Below, one piece after another: positions 17,271 to 25,830 of a stretch of DNA of 64,000 bases; the first letter of the stretch is position 1; every line of letters begins with the position of its first letter. Below the pieces are notes generated by a model. It saw nothing but the letters and a program-made list of their open reading frames with translations, searched no databases and was not told the origin of the DNA. This stretch comes from SZUA-309 sp965232595 (GTDB lineage Bacteria; Pseudomonadota; Gammaproteobacteria; Pseudomonadales; Azotimanducaceae). The DNA lies in assembly GCA_965232595.1 (NCBI GenBank), contig OZ246983.1, positions 4,650,001 through 4,714,000 on the forward strand. Direction: 5' to 3'. The position numbers and the translations under genes are program-made.

Positions 17271-18290
17271 TCAGTTCTTGTCCTTGTCCACCAGCCGATT
17301 TTCCTGAATCCAGGGCATCATAGCACGCAGGCCTTCGCCCACTTCTTCGATCTTCTGGCCCTGGCTGATCCGACGCATGGCCTTGATGGAGGGCGCGCCC
17401 GCCTGATACTCGGCAACGAACTCCTTGGCGAAGCGGCCGGTCTGGATCTCTTCGAGGATCTTCTTCATTTCCTTCTTGGTTTCCTCCGTAACCACGCGCG
17501 GGCCGCGGGTCAGGCCACCGTACTCGGCGGTGTTGGAAACCGTGTACCACATGTTGGTGATCCCGCCCTCGTAGAAGAAGTCGACGATCAGCTTCAGCTC
17601 GTGCAGGCACTCGAAGTACGCCATCTCCGGCGCATAGCCCGCTTCCACCAGGGTCTCGAAACCGGCCTGAACCAGCGCCGCGGCACCACCGCAGAGCACG
17701 GCCTGCTCGCCGAACAGGTCAGTCTCCGTCTCCTCGCGGAACGTGGTCTCGATGATGCCGGCCCGGCCCCCGCCGTTGGCCGAAGCGTAAGACAGCGCGC
17801 TGGCCTTGGCCTGCCCGGTCGCGTCCTGGAAGACGGCGATCAGGCTGGGCACGCCGCCACCGGCAACGTACTCTGAACGCACGGTGTGGCCGGGGCCTTT
17901 CGGCGCGATCATGATCACGTCCAGATCAGCGCGCGGCTCGATCAGGCCGAAGTGAATGTTGAAGCCGTGCGCGAAGCACAGGGTCGCACCCTCTTTGGCG
18001 TTCGGCAGGATCTGGTCCTGATACAGCGCCTGCTGATGCTCATCCGGAGTCAGGATCATGATCAGGTCCGCGTCTTTGGCACCTTCCGCCACTTCCTTCA
18101 CGGTGAAACCTGCATTTTCGGCTTTGCGCCAGGAGTCAGAACCTGCACGCAAGCCGATGGCGATGTTGCTCACGCCGGAGTCACGCAGGTTGTTGGCGTG
18201 CGCATGGCCCTGGGAGCCGTAACCGACCACCAGAACGTTCATCTTCTGAATGAGTGAGAGGTCGGCATCTTTGTCGTAATAAACTTGCAT
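17271..18290 (-). CDS. ilvC: ketol-acid reductoisomerase
   Basis: The 339-residue class I enzyme converts acetolactate or acetohydroxybutyrate to dihydroxy acids (isoleucine/valine pathway) using NADPH and Mg. The N-terminal Rossmann motif is VVGYGSQGHAHANNLRDSG. The C-terminal knotted domain has the metal-binding AYFECLHELKLIVD and YTVSNTAEYG. The start is ATG 18290 (MQVYYDKD), the canonical family N-terminus, although the frame stays open upstream through a repeat region. It follows ilvH by 94 bp. Confidence 0.97.
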   Translation of the reverse strand: MQVYYDKDADLSLIQKMNVLVVGYGSQGHAHANNLRDSGVSNIAIGLRAGSDSWRKAENAGFTVKEVAEGAKDADLIMILTPDEHQQALYQDQILPNAKEGATLCFAHGFNIHFGLIEPRADLDVIMIAPKGPGHTVRSEYVAGGGVPSLIAVFQDATGQAKASALSYASANGGGRAGIIETTFREETETDLFGEQAVLCGGAAALVQAGFETLVEAGYAPEMAYFECLHELKLIVDFFYEGGITNMWYTVSNTAEYGGLTRGPRVVTEETKKEMKKILEEIQTGRFAKEFVAEYQAGAPSIKAMRRISQGQKIEEVGEGLRAMMPWIQENRLVDKDKN

Positions 18291-18315
18291 GAGTTTTCCT
18301 ATCGCTTGAGTGCTG

Positions 18316-18355
18316 TGTTTGCCTGCTTGTTCGCTGCTTTGTTTGCCTGCTTGTT
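18316..18355. repeat. two direct copies of a 16-bp sequence between ilvH and ilvC
   Basis: TGTTTGCCTGCTTGTT occurs at 18316-18331 and again at 18340-18355, a 24-bp period. The repeats sit in the 94-bp spacer between the ilvH stop and the ilvC start. The ilvC frame is open through them, but the predicted Gln/Lys/Ser-rich extension is not part of known IlvC proteins. Confidence 0.8.
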
Positions 18356-18384
18356 GCTCAGACTGATCGGACAGCAGACGCCTG

Positions 18385-18876
18385 CTAGACGCTGAGGATC
18401 TTTTCGCCACGGCCGATACCGGAGACGCCGGTGCGCGCCACCTCCAGGATCGCCAGCTTGCCGATGGCGCGAATGAACGCGTCCAGCTTGTCGCTCGGGC
18501 CGGACAGCTGCACGGTGTAGCCGTTCGGGGTGACGTCGACGATCTGGCCGCGGAAGATATCCGCCGTGCGCTTCACTTCTTCCCGGGCATCACCCTCGGC
18601 CCGGATCTTCACGAGCATGAGCTCCCGCTCGACGTGATCGGCTTCCGAGAGATCGACCACCTTCACCACCTCCACGACCTTGTAGAGATGCTTCATGATC
18701 TGCTCGATCTTGCTGTCGTCACCGGCGGTGGTCAGCGTCAGCCGGGACAGGGTGGGATCTTCTGTCGGCGCAACCGTCAGCGACTCGATGTTGTAGTTGC
18801 GTTGCGCAAAGAGGCCGACCACGCGGGACAGCGCTCCAGCCTCGTTTTCCAGGAGTACGGCAATGATGTGGCGCAT
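18385..18876 (-). CDS. ilvH: acetolactate synthase small (regulatory) subunit
   Basis: The 163-residue protein has exactly the length of E. coli IlvH. The N-terminal ACT domain (VLLENEAGALSRVVGLF, then QRNYNIESLTVAPTEDPTLS) binds valine and confers feedback inhibition. The C-terminal half has FRGQIVDVTPNGYTVQLSG, typical of the family. Its ATG shares one base with the ilvI stop (TAATG), so the catalytic and regulatory subunits are translationally coupled. Confidence 0.97.
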   Translation of the reverse strand: MRHIIAVLLENEAGALSRVVGLFAQRNYNIESLTVAPTEDPTLSRLTLTTAGDDSKIEQIMKHLYKVVEVVKVVDLSEADHVERELMLVKIRAEGDAREEVKRTADIFRGQIVDVTPNGYTVQLSGPSDKLDAFIRAIGKLAILEVARTGVSGIGRGEKILSV

Positions 18877-20672
18877 TACATGTAGTCTCCCTGGATGCTC
18901 GAGGTGATCTTGGAAAGATACATGTCCTGCATGGATCCACCTTTGATCGCCATCGGGTAGACGTGCTCGTGCGGGTCGACCCAGACGTCGACGAAGACCA
19001 GCCGGTTTTTCAGCTCCGGGCTGAACGCTTCGTCCATCACGGCGTCCAGATCAGCCGCGTTCTCCACCTTGAAGCCGATGTGGCCGAACGCTTCGACCAG
19101 GGTTTTGAAGTCCGGCAGCGAGTCGCTGTAGGTGCTCTGGGAGTGGCGCCCGCCGTACTGCATGTCCTGCCACTGCTTGACCATCCCCAGGGCCTGGTTG
19201 TTCAGGGCGATGATCTTGATCGGCAGCCCGTACTGCAGGCAGGTGGAGAGTTCCTGCATGTTCATCATGAAGCTGCCCTCGCCGGTCACGCAGGCGACGG
19301 TGGCATCCGGAAAGGCAAACTGCACGCCCATGGCTGCCGGCAGGCCGAAGCCCATGGTGCCGAGGCCACCGGAGTTGATCCAGCGCCGCGGCTTGGCGAA
19401 CTTGTAGTACTGGGCGGCAAACATCTGGTGCTGGCCAACGTCGGAAGTGACGTAGGCTTCGCCGCCGGTGGCCCGGTACAGAGACTGAATCGCCTGTTGC
19501 GGCAGGATCGGTTTGTCCGGCTCGACGGCCATGTTGTGATCAAGACCGTGGCTCGCCCGCCAGACGTTGATCCGTTCCCACCACTCACCGAGCGCCTCAC
19601 CGTCCGGCAGCGAGGCGTCACTGGCTTGCAGGTTCTCGACCGCCTCCACCAGATCGTTCAGCACGCTGGCAGCCTGGCCGACGATGGGGATGTCCGCATC
19701 GATGATCTTCGAGATCGAGGCCGGGTCCACGTCGATGTGAATGATGGTGGCGTCCGGGCAGAACTTGTCCGGATTGTTGGTCACCCGATCATCGAAGCGG
19801 GCGCCCGCCGCCAGGATCACGTCCGCATGATGCATGGACATGTTGGCTTCGAAGGTGCCGTGCATGCCCAGCATGCCGATGAACTGCTCGTCATCGCCCG
19901 GGAAGCAGCCCAGGCCCATGAGGGTGTTGGTGACCGGGTAGTTGAGCAGCTTCGCCAGTCGGGTCAGCGCCTCAGAACCATCCCCGATGATGATCCCGCC
20001 GCCGGCGTAGATGATCGGTCGCTTGGCGCCGAGCAGGGCTGCGGCGGCTTTACGGATCTGCCGGCCATTGCCCTTCACTGCCGGGTTGTAGGACCGCAGC
20101 TTCATGTTCTTCGGGTAGCTGTAGGGCGCCAGAATCTCCGGGTCCGTCGTGTCTTTCGGCACGTCGATCACCACCGGACCTGGACGCCCGGTCGAAGCAA
20201 TGTGGAATGCCTTCCAGACGATGGCCGGAATGTCCGCGGGATCCTTGACGATGAAGCTGTGCTTCACCACCGGCCGGGAGACGCCGACCATGTCCGTTTC
20301 CTGGAAGGCATCGGTACCGATGACGTTGTTCGGGACCTGGCCGGAAATCACGACCATCGGGATGGAATCCATGTAGGCCGTGGCGATGCCGGTCACCGCG
20401 TTGGTTGCACCCGGTCCGGACGTCACCAGCACCACGCCCGGCTTGCCCGTTGCGCGGGCATAAGCATCTGCCATGTGGGTAGCAGCCTGCTCGTGCCGCA
20501 CGAGAATGTGCTCGATCTTCTGTTGCTTGAAGATGGCATCGTAGATATGCAGCGCCGAGCCGCCCGGATAGCCGAAGATGTACTCGGCGCCTGCGTCCTG
20601 CAGGGCGCGAATGAGCATCTCGCCGCCGGAAATCTGCTGCTCGGCTGAGTCGTCTCGCTGGTCGGTAGCCAC
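18876..20672 (-). CDS. ilvI: acetolactate synthase large (catalytic) subunit
   Basis: The 598-residue ThDP- and FAD-dependent enzyme starts branched-chain amino acid synthesis. The N-terminal domain has GYPGGSALHIYDA and the activating glutamate in VRHEQAATHMADAYARATG. The FAD domain contains GMLGMHGTFEANM. The ThDP motif is in GEGSFMMNMQEL and ends with LNNQALGMVKQWQ. The start is GTG at 20672. The first about 15 residues are hydrophilic and variable, so a slightly later start is possible. It leads the operon ilvI-ilvH-ilvC, with a 131-nt leader from the predicted promoter. Confidence 0.97.
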   Translation of the reverse strand: MATDQRDDSAEQQISGGEMLIRALQDAGAEYIFGYPGGSALHIYDAIFKQQKIEHILVRHEQAATHMADAYARATGKPGVVLVTSGPGATNAVTGIATAYMDSIPMVVISGQVPNNVIGTDAFQETDMVGVSRPVVKHSFIVKDPADIPAIVWKAFHIASTGRPGPVVIDVPKDTTDPEILAPYSYPKNMKLRSYNPAVKGNGRQIRKAAAALLGAKRPIIYAGGGIIIGDGSEALTRLAKLLNYPVTNTLMGLGCFPGDDEQFIGMLGMHGTFEANMSMHHADVILAAGARFDDRVTNNPDKFCPDATIIHIDVDPASISKIIDADIPIVGQAASVLNDLVEAVENLQASDASLPDGEALGEWWERINVWRASHGLDHNMAVEPDKPILPQQAIQSLYRATGGEAYVTSDVGQHQMFAAQYYKFAKPRRWINSGGLGTMGFGLPAAMGVQFAFPDATVACVTGEGSFMMNMQELSTCLQYGLPIKIIALNNQALGMVKQWQDMQYGGRHSQSTYSDSLPDFKTLVEAFGHIGFKVENAADLDAVMDEAFSPELKNRLVFVDVWVDPHEHVYPMAIKGGSMQDMYLSKITSSIQGDYM

Positions 20673-20809
20673 GGTATTTTCCGCTGTTCGTCAGTAAATT
20701 ATCTTTTCAATATCGATGCGCTGGCACCCAGCCCGCAGAGCCTCATCAACCAGACTCTAACTGATTGATTTCCTGGAGTTTTGGTCCGGCCGGCACCGAA
20801 AAGGCGGGT

Positions 20810-20838
20810 ATTCTTGGGCTTCACACCCGACATGTCAA
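20810..20838 (-). promoter_or_regulatory. predicted sigma70 promoter of ilvI-ilvH-ilvC
   Basis: On the minus strand a perfect -35 TTGACA (20838-20833) is followed after 17 nt by AAGAAT (20815-20810), matching four of six -10 positions. Transcription would start near 20803, leaving about 130 nt of leader before the ilvI GTG. The remainder of the 265-bp gap holds the divergent start region of the DUF4124 gene, including a plus-strand TACAAT at 20904-20909. No convincing attenuator was found. Confidence 0.55.
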
Positions 20839-20937
20839 CGAAAGTGAGAATCAGGTAACAAACTCGCCCCCAACTGCCCCTCCGACGCCGTCAGCCGACA
20901 GGCTACAATTAGGGGGCTGAAATGGAACGAACGGATC

Positions 20938-21438
20938 ATGATGACCCATCGACCAATACTCGTACTGACCGGCGCCCTCGGCGTTGCGACCCTGCTGCTG
21001 ACCCTGGCCAGCCCACCGGCGGCTGCGGACAACATTTACCGCTGGGTTGATGAAGACGGGGTGGTGAACTTCACCCAGCAGAAGCCTCGCGATGCCGAGT
21101 CGGAAACCATCGTCACCAATACGGGTGCGCCCCGTGTGGTCAGCGACGATGCCCCCGCTGCGGCCACCAGCGCGGCTACCGGCGAGCAGCTGTCACCTGA
21201 GCAGGAAAAGATGCTGGAAGGCCTGCGCGCGGCGGAGAAAGCCCGGCAGGACGAGATCGCCCAGATCAAGGCGGACAACTGCCAGCAGTCCCGCGACGTG
21301 CTCTCCAGGCTGACCCTGAAAAACCGGCTCCGGGTCAAAGGACCGGACGGCGAGTACTCGGTGATGCCGGAAGAAGAGCGCCAGCAGCGGATCAGCGAAG
21401 CCCAGGAAAACATTGCCCGCTACTGCGTCTCCGCCTGA
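20938..21438 (+). CDS. DUF4124 domain-containing exported protein
   Basis: The 166-residue protein has a signal peptide of about 30 residues (VATLLLTLASPPAAA) followed directly by the DUF4124 signature IYRWVDEDGVVNFTQQKP. A charged, probably helical C-terminal region (EKMLEGLRAAEKARQDEI) contains a cysteine near each end. DUF4124 proteins are common envelope proteins of Gammaproteobacteria with no established function. ATG 20938 is immediately followed by another ATG, and either may serve. It is divergent from ilvI and convergent with pgeF. Confidence 0.88.
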   Translation: MMTHRPILVLTGALGVATLLLTLASPPAAADNIYRWVDEDGVVNFTQQKPRDAESETIVTNTGAPRVVSDDAPAAATSAATGEQLSPEQEKMLEGLRAAEKARQDEIAQIKADNCQQSRDVLSRLTLKNRLRVKGPDGEYSVMPEEERQQRISEAQENIARYCVSA

Positions 21439-21441
21439 TCG

Positions 21442-22182
21442 CTAGCCCATGAGCCAGGCCAGGGTCGCCATCCGGCCCGTTCGGCCCTCACACCGGTACG
21501 AGTAAAAACGCTCCGTGTCCGCGGTGGACAGCCGCGAGGCGTAGATCGACTCGACGCCCGCCGCGGCAAGCTGCAGCTCCGCCAGCCGGCTGAGATCCAG
21601 ATATCCCTTGCCTGCAGCGGGCCCGTACCGGATTGCCTGCTCGTAAAGGGGATCCTGACGCAGCACCTGTTCGAGCACTTCTTCACCCACCTCGTAGACA
21701 TCTGCGCCGATGGCAGGCCCGAGCCAGGCCAGCTCCGGCTGGACCGGCATGGCGGCGATGGTCTCGTCGAGAATGCCGTCCACCAGGCCTCGCCAGCCGC
21801 CATGGGCGATGGCCACCGCGCTGCCTGCACGGTCCGTCAGCACCACCGGCAGGCAATCGGCGGTCAGCACCGCCAGGATCTGGCCTGGCCGCGCGGTCCA
21901 GACCGCATCCGCCTGCGGCAGAGGCTCCCTGCCCGCTTCGACGACCCGGACGCCGTGGACCTGATCGAGCCACTGAATCGGCAGATGGCCCAGGTGCTCC
22001 CCGAGGATTTCCCGGTTCCTGCGAACGTGCTCGGGATCGTCCTCCACATGATGAGCCAGGTTCAGACCGCCGCAGGGCGGCAGGCTGACGCCGCCTACCC
22101 GGGTTGTGGTCAACGCCCGGACTCGACCACCGGATGGCCAGTTGGCCTCGACCCAACCGATGGCGTGCGGCTCAGCCTGCAT
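21442..22182 (-). CDS. pgeF: peptidoglycan editing factor PgeF (YfiH/LACC1 family)
   Basis: The 246-residue protein has the family's metal-site motifs: a His in GLNLAHHVEDDP, the Cys in VLTADCLPVVL and the His in AIAHGGWRGLVDGIL. PgeF removes misincorporated amino acids from peptidoglycan precursors; older annotations call it polyphenol oxidase. Its start overlaps the rluD stop by 11 nt, and the rluD-pgeF pair next to bamD is conserved in E. coli and Pseudomonas. Confidence 0.93.
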   Translation of the reverse strand: MQAEPHAIGWVEANWPSGGRVRALTTTRVGGVSLPPCGGLNLAHHVEDDPEHVRRNREILGEHLGHLPIQWLDQVHGVRVVEAGREPLPQADAVWTARPGQILAVLTADCLPVVLTDRAGSAVAIAHGGWRGLVDGILDETIAAMPVQPELAWLGPAIGADVYEVGEEVLEQVLRQDPLYEQAIRYGPAAGKGYLDLSRLAELQLAAAGVESIYASRLSTADTERFYSYRCEGRTGRMATLAWLMG

Positions 22183-23128
22183 CCTGATCCGCCCGCAGCG
22201 CCTCGATCAGGCGGGTGAGATCTGCCGGCAGCGGAGCGCTGAACTCCAGAGATTCCCCGCTGCCGGGATGAGTAAGGCCCAGCACCCAGGCATGCAGGGC
22301 CTGGCGCGGGAAGCTGCGCAGCTGCTCGACCAGCTCCGCTGTCGCCGCCGGCGGCAGGCGGCCGCGGGCGCCGTAACGACGGTCGCCGACCAGCGGGTAG
22401 CCGACGTTGGCCAGATGGACGCGGATCTGATGCGTGCGGCCGGTGGCCAGCTGGGCTTCGATCAGGGTGTGCACCCGATAACGTTCCTGCACCCGAACCC
22501 GGGTCAGGGCCGGTTTGCCATCATCGCGCACCGCCTGCCGGGTCCGATTGTTCGGATCTCTGCCAATGGGCGCGTCGATGTCCCGTCCGGCCACCATGCG
22601 CCCTTCGCAGACGGCCAGATAGCGGCGCTCGATGGCCCTGTTCTGCAGATCACGGACCAGGCGGGTGTGCGATTGCAGCGACGCGGCCACTACCAGCACC
22701 CCGCTGGTGTCTTTGTCCAGGCGGTGGATGATGCCGGCTCTGGGCAGCCGCGCCAGCTCCGGGCGGTGCTCCAGCAGGCCGTTGACCAGGGTACCGTCCG
22801 GATTGCCGGCACCAGGATGGACCACCACGCCCGCCGGTTTGTCGATCACCAGCAGGTCATCGTCCTCAAAGAGCACGGTGAACTCGACGGGCTGGGCGCT
22901 GGCCCAGTCCTCGATGGGATCCATCTGCGCATCCAGAGCCAGCTGCTCGCCCCCGTGGAGCCGGGTTTTCGGCTTGATGACGGTGCCGTCGACGGTAAGC
23001 GCGCCTTCGCCCATCCAGCGACTCAACAGCGCCCTGGAGAACTCGTCGAAGAGGATGGCAGCCACCTTGTCAGCACGCTCACCGGCGAGCTCAGGCGGCA
23101 CCTCTGCCGTTCTTTTTAGCCGTGTCAC
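22172..23128 (-). CDS. rluD: 23S rRNA pseudouridine(1911/1915/1917) synthase
   Basis: The 318-residue protein has an N-terminal S4 RNA-binding domain (about residues 12-75) and a RluA-family catalytic domain. The catalytic Asp is in IIHRLDKDTSGVLVVA, and TGRTHQIRVHLANVGYPLVGD follows. It modifies helix 69 of 23S rRNA. The start is GTG at 23128. It is divergent from bamD, an arrangement shared with E. coli and Pseudomonas that separates RluD from its paralogs RluA and RluC. Confidence 0.95.
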   Translation of the reverse strand: MTRLKRTAEVPPELAGERADKVAAILFDEFSRALLSRWMGEGALTVDGTVIKPKTRLHGGEQLALDAQMDPIEDWASAQPVEFTVLFEDDDLLVIDKPAGVVVHPGAGNPDGTLVNGLLEHRPELARLPRAGIIHRLDKDTSGVLVVAASLQSHTRLVRDLQNRAIERRYLAVCEGRMVAGRDIDAPIGRDPNNRTRQAVRDDGKPALTRVRVQERYRVHTLIEAQLATGRTHQIRVHLANVGYPLVGDRRYGARGRLPPAATAELVEQLRSFPRQALHAWVLGLTHPGSGESLEFSAPLPADLTRLIEALRADQDAG

Positions 23129-23174
23129 AGTCGTTCAGCGGGTTCCGGGCCGTCCAACGCCGGCAGCATCGAAG

Positions 23175-23206
23175 TTGCAACCGTACGCTAAATCGTTAAA
23201 TTAGCG
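23175..23206. promoter_or_regulatory. inverted repeat overlapping a candidate bamD promoter
   Basis: CGCTAA (23186-23191) and TTAGCG (23201-23206) form a perfect 6-bp inverted repeat with a 9-nt centre. On the plus strand TTGCAA (23175-23180) and TAAATT (23197-23202), spaced by 16 nt, make a plausible bamD promoter whose -10 lies inside the repeat. This is the only structure noticed in the 95-bp divergent rluD/bamD gap. Confidence 0.4.
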
Positions 23207-23223
23207 AAACTTTTCAGCACCCT

Positions 23224-24201
23224 GTGATCGAGGTTGCATTGACCAGTCTCCCCCCCGCAGCAAGAACGCCCCTGCGCTTCGCCACGGCGATGTTTGCCAT
23301 CCTGCTGCTGCTGACCACCAGCGCCTGTTCCGCCATCCCCTTCTTCGGCAAGGACAAGAAGAAGAAGGACTTCGAGCAGGAAGACATGAACACCACTGAG
23401 CAGATCCTCTACCGCAACGCTCAGCGGAGCCTGCGCTCGGGCAACTACTCGGTGGCCATCGAGTCGCTGCAGCGACTGGAGGCGCGTTTTCCGTTCGGTC
23501 GCTACGCCGAGCAGGCGCAGCTGGAGATCATTTACGCCCACTACATGGCAAGCTCCTACGAATCCGCCCGGACCGCTGCCGATCGCTTCATCCGCCTGCA
23601 CCCGAGCAACCCGCACATCGATTACGCCTTCTACCTGAAAGGCCTGGCTTCCTACAGCAAGAACAAAGGGCTGATGGATCGCATCTTCGCTTCTGATCCA
23701 GCCAAGCGCGACGTCAGCTCGGCGCGGGATGCATACGCCGACTTCGCCACCCTGCTGGCCCGCTACCCGTCCAGCCAGTACGTGCCCGACGCCCGTCAGC
23801 GCATGCTCTACCTGCGCGATCTGATCGCCCGCTCCGAGCTGAACGTGGCGGATTACTACATGCGCAGGCGCGCCTTCGCGGCGGCCAGCAATCGCGCCCG
23901 CTACGTGGTGGAAACCTACTCCAAATCAGAGGTGGCGGCAGACGCGCTGGCCGTGATGATCGAGGCCAACTACCGGCTCGGCCTGGAGGACGCCGCCAAC
24001 GATGCGCTGCGGGTGCTGTCCATGAACTTCCCCGACTACCATGCGTTCGATGAGAACGGTGATCTGGTGCTGAAAGACCAGATCCGCAATCGCGATCGTT
24101 CCTGGACCAACCTGATCACCTTCGGCGTCCTCGACCGGCCCAGAGTGCCGCCGCCGATCCGACTGGATCAGCCGGAGGGTGCGGATCCGTTCGACGCCTG
24201 A
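23224..24201 (+). CDS. bamD: outer membrane assembly lipoprotein BamD
   Basis: The 325-residue lipoprotein has the lipobox LTTSAC with lipidated Cys35. TPR repeats run from about residue 55 (EQILYRNAQRSLRSGNYSVAI) to about 265. BamD is the essential lipoprotein of the BAM complex and binds BamA. The E. coli protein is about 245 residues; the extra C-terminal tail of about 55 residues here is like the longer Pseudomonas ComL. The start is GTG at 23224, giving a signal sequence with a hydrophilic n-region. ATG 23290 would leave a very short one. It is followed by pilS after 3 bp. Confidence 0.94.
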   Translation: MIEVALTSLPPAARTPLRFATAMFAILLLLTTSACSAIPFFGKDKKKKDFEQEDMNTTEQILYRNAQRSLRSGNYSVAIESLQRLEARFPFGRYAEQAQLEIIYAHYMASSYESARTAADRFIRLHPSNPHIDYAFYLKGLASYSKNKGLMDRIFASDPAKRDVSSARDAYADFATLLARYPSSQYVPDARQRMLYLRDLIARSELNVADYYMRRRAFAAASNRARYVVETYSKSEVAADALAVMIEANYRLGLEDAANDALRVLSMNFPDYHAFDENGDLVLKDQIRNRDRSWTNLITFGVLDRPRVPPPIRLDQPEGADPFDA

Positions 24202-24204
24202 GCC

Positions 24205-25830
24205 GTGATCACCTACCGCGCTGAGATTCTCGATGAGGTAGAACGCCGACGCCTCGATCTCAGCATCGGCCTGCTCAAGGTCTACAACTACTACCGCGTG
24301 CTGGTGGGCCTGGGCCTGCTGGCCGCTGCCGCGCAGACCGTGATCGGCACCCGCTTCGGCCAGCTCGACATGGGTGCCTTCTACCTGATCACGGGCGTCT
24401 ACACCCTGATCAACCTGCTCTCGGCCCTGGCCCTGCAGTTCCTGCCGGCACGCATCTACAGAAGCGATCTTCCTGCCCTCGCCCTGGTGCTGTTCGACAT
24501 TCTGGTGCTCACCGCCCTGACCTTCTTCTCCGGCGGTGTCTCCAGCGGCATCGGCGTGCTGGTGCTGGTCTCCGTTGCCATCGGCTCCATACTGGTGGCC
24601 GGACGGACGGCTAACCTGCTGCCGGCGATCGCCACCATCGCCATCCTCTACGCTGAGTTCTACATCTCGCTGTCCTACCCGGACCTGCACGACGATTACT
24701 TCCAGGCGGGCATCCTCGGCGCCCTCTACTTCGCCGCCGCGCTGTCGATCCAGCGCATCTCCAAGCGGGTCCGGCTCAACGACATACGTGCCCTCACCCA
24801 GGCGGCGGAGTTGGCCGACCTGGAGCGGGTCAACCGGCAGATCGTGCAGAGAATGCGCACCGGCATCGTGCTGGTGGATCACGAGAACCAGATCCGCATG
24901 GCCAACCAGTCAGCCCTGGCGCTGATGGGGCAGATGCAGGAGGAAGGCACCACCCGGCTGCCGGACGCGCTGCTGCACCACCTGCTGAACTGGCGGGAAG
25001 CCACCCATCTGCGTATCTCCCCGTTCCACATCCGCCAGGACACCCCGGAGGTGCGCGTCGCCTTCTCCGCCGTGCGCAGCGATGACGCGAAGGGTGACGT
25101 GACCATCTTTCTCGAGGACACCGGAGAGATCCAGCAGCAGGCGCAACAACTGAAGCTCGCAGCGCTGGGACGCCTGTCGGCAAGCATCGCCCACGAGATC
25201 AGAAATCCCCTCGGGGCGGTCAGCCACGCCGCGCAACTGTTAAGTGAGTCACAAAATCTGGACCAGAGTGACGCCCGTCTCACCGACATCATTCACAGTC
25301 ATTGCCAGCGGATGAACAGCGTCATAGAGAATGTGCTGGAGCTGTCACGTCGCCGCCCGCCAACCCCGGTTAGACTGACCCTCAGTGATTTTCTCGATGA
25401 GTTCAGGACCGGATTCGTCGAGTCAATCGAAGACGCAATCATCGAGATCGACGTGGAACCGAGGGACACGGAAGTGCGGGTCGATAAAAGTCAGCTGGAG
25501 CAGGCGCTCACCGCGGTGGTGGAAAACGGCGTTCGCTACAGCAGAGAAGCGGGCAAGGAGCCGTTCGTGCGGCTCGAAGGTGGCGTGGATCCACGCACCG
25601 AGCGCCCGTACCTGAACGTCGTCGACCGTGGTCCCGGCGTGCCTCAGGACAAGCTGGCCAAGCTCTTCGAGCCTTTCTTCACCACTGAAGCTTCCGGTAC
25701 CGGTCTCGGGCTCTACATTTCCCGCGAGCTCTGCGAGGCCAACCAGGCACGGCTCAACTATCAGCCGCTGCCGGAAGGCGGCAGCTGCTTCCGGATCTCG
25801 TTTGCCCACCCGGACCGGATTACCGCCTGA
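24205..25830 (+). CDS. pilS: type IV pilus sensor histidine kinase PilS
   Basis: The 541-residue membrane kinase has six N-terminal helices (residues about 30-185), a PAS-like region (about 205-310), the HisKA dimerisation domain with phospho-acceptor His330 in SIAHEIRNPLG, and a HATPase domain with ENGVRYS, DRGPGVP and GTGLGLYIS. In Pseudomonas, PilS senses pilin in the inner membrane and controls pilA through PilR. The start is GTG 24205, three bases after the bamD stop. The stop overlaps pilR by one base (TGATG). Confidence 0.95.
   Translation: MITYRAEILDEVERRRLDLSIGLLKVYNYYRVLVGLGLLAAAAQTVIGTRFGQLDMGAFYLITGVYTLINLLSALALQFLPARIYRSDLPALALVLFDILVLTALTFFSGGVSSGIGVLVLVSVAIGSILVAGRTANLLPAIATIAILYAEFYISLSYPDLHDDYFQAGILGALYFAAALSIQRISKRVRLNDIRALTQAAELADLERVNRQIVQRMRTGIVLVDHENQIRMANQSALALMGQMQEEGTTRLPDALLHHLLNWREATHLRISPFHIRQDTPEVRVAFSAVRSDDAKGDVTIFLEDTGEIQQQAQQLKLAALGRLSASIAHEIRNPLGAVSHAAQLLSESQNLDQSDARLTDIIHSHCQRMNSVIENVLELSRRRPPTPVRLTLSDFLDEFRTGFVESIEDAIIEIDVEPRDTEVRVDKSQLEQALTAVVENGVRYSREAGKEPFVRLEGGVDPRTERPYLNVVDRGPGVPQDKLAKLFEPFFTTEASGTGLGLYISRELCEANQARLNYQPLPEGGSCFRISFAHPDRITA

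Noticed and set aside
18291..18410. A 40-residue N-terminal extension of IlvC
   Set aside because: The frame is open but consists of Gln/Lys/Ser repeats. IlvC proteins start at MQVYYDKD, and the extension would overlap the end of ilvH.
20699..20746. A 15-codon frame upstream of ilvI as a leader peptide
   Set aside because: It has only four branched-chain codons, no run of them, and no clear terminator/antiterminator pair. It is kept only as a weak note in the leader finding.
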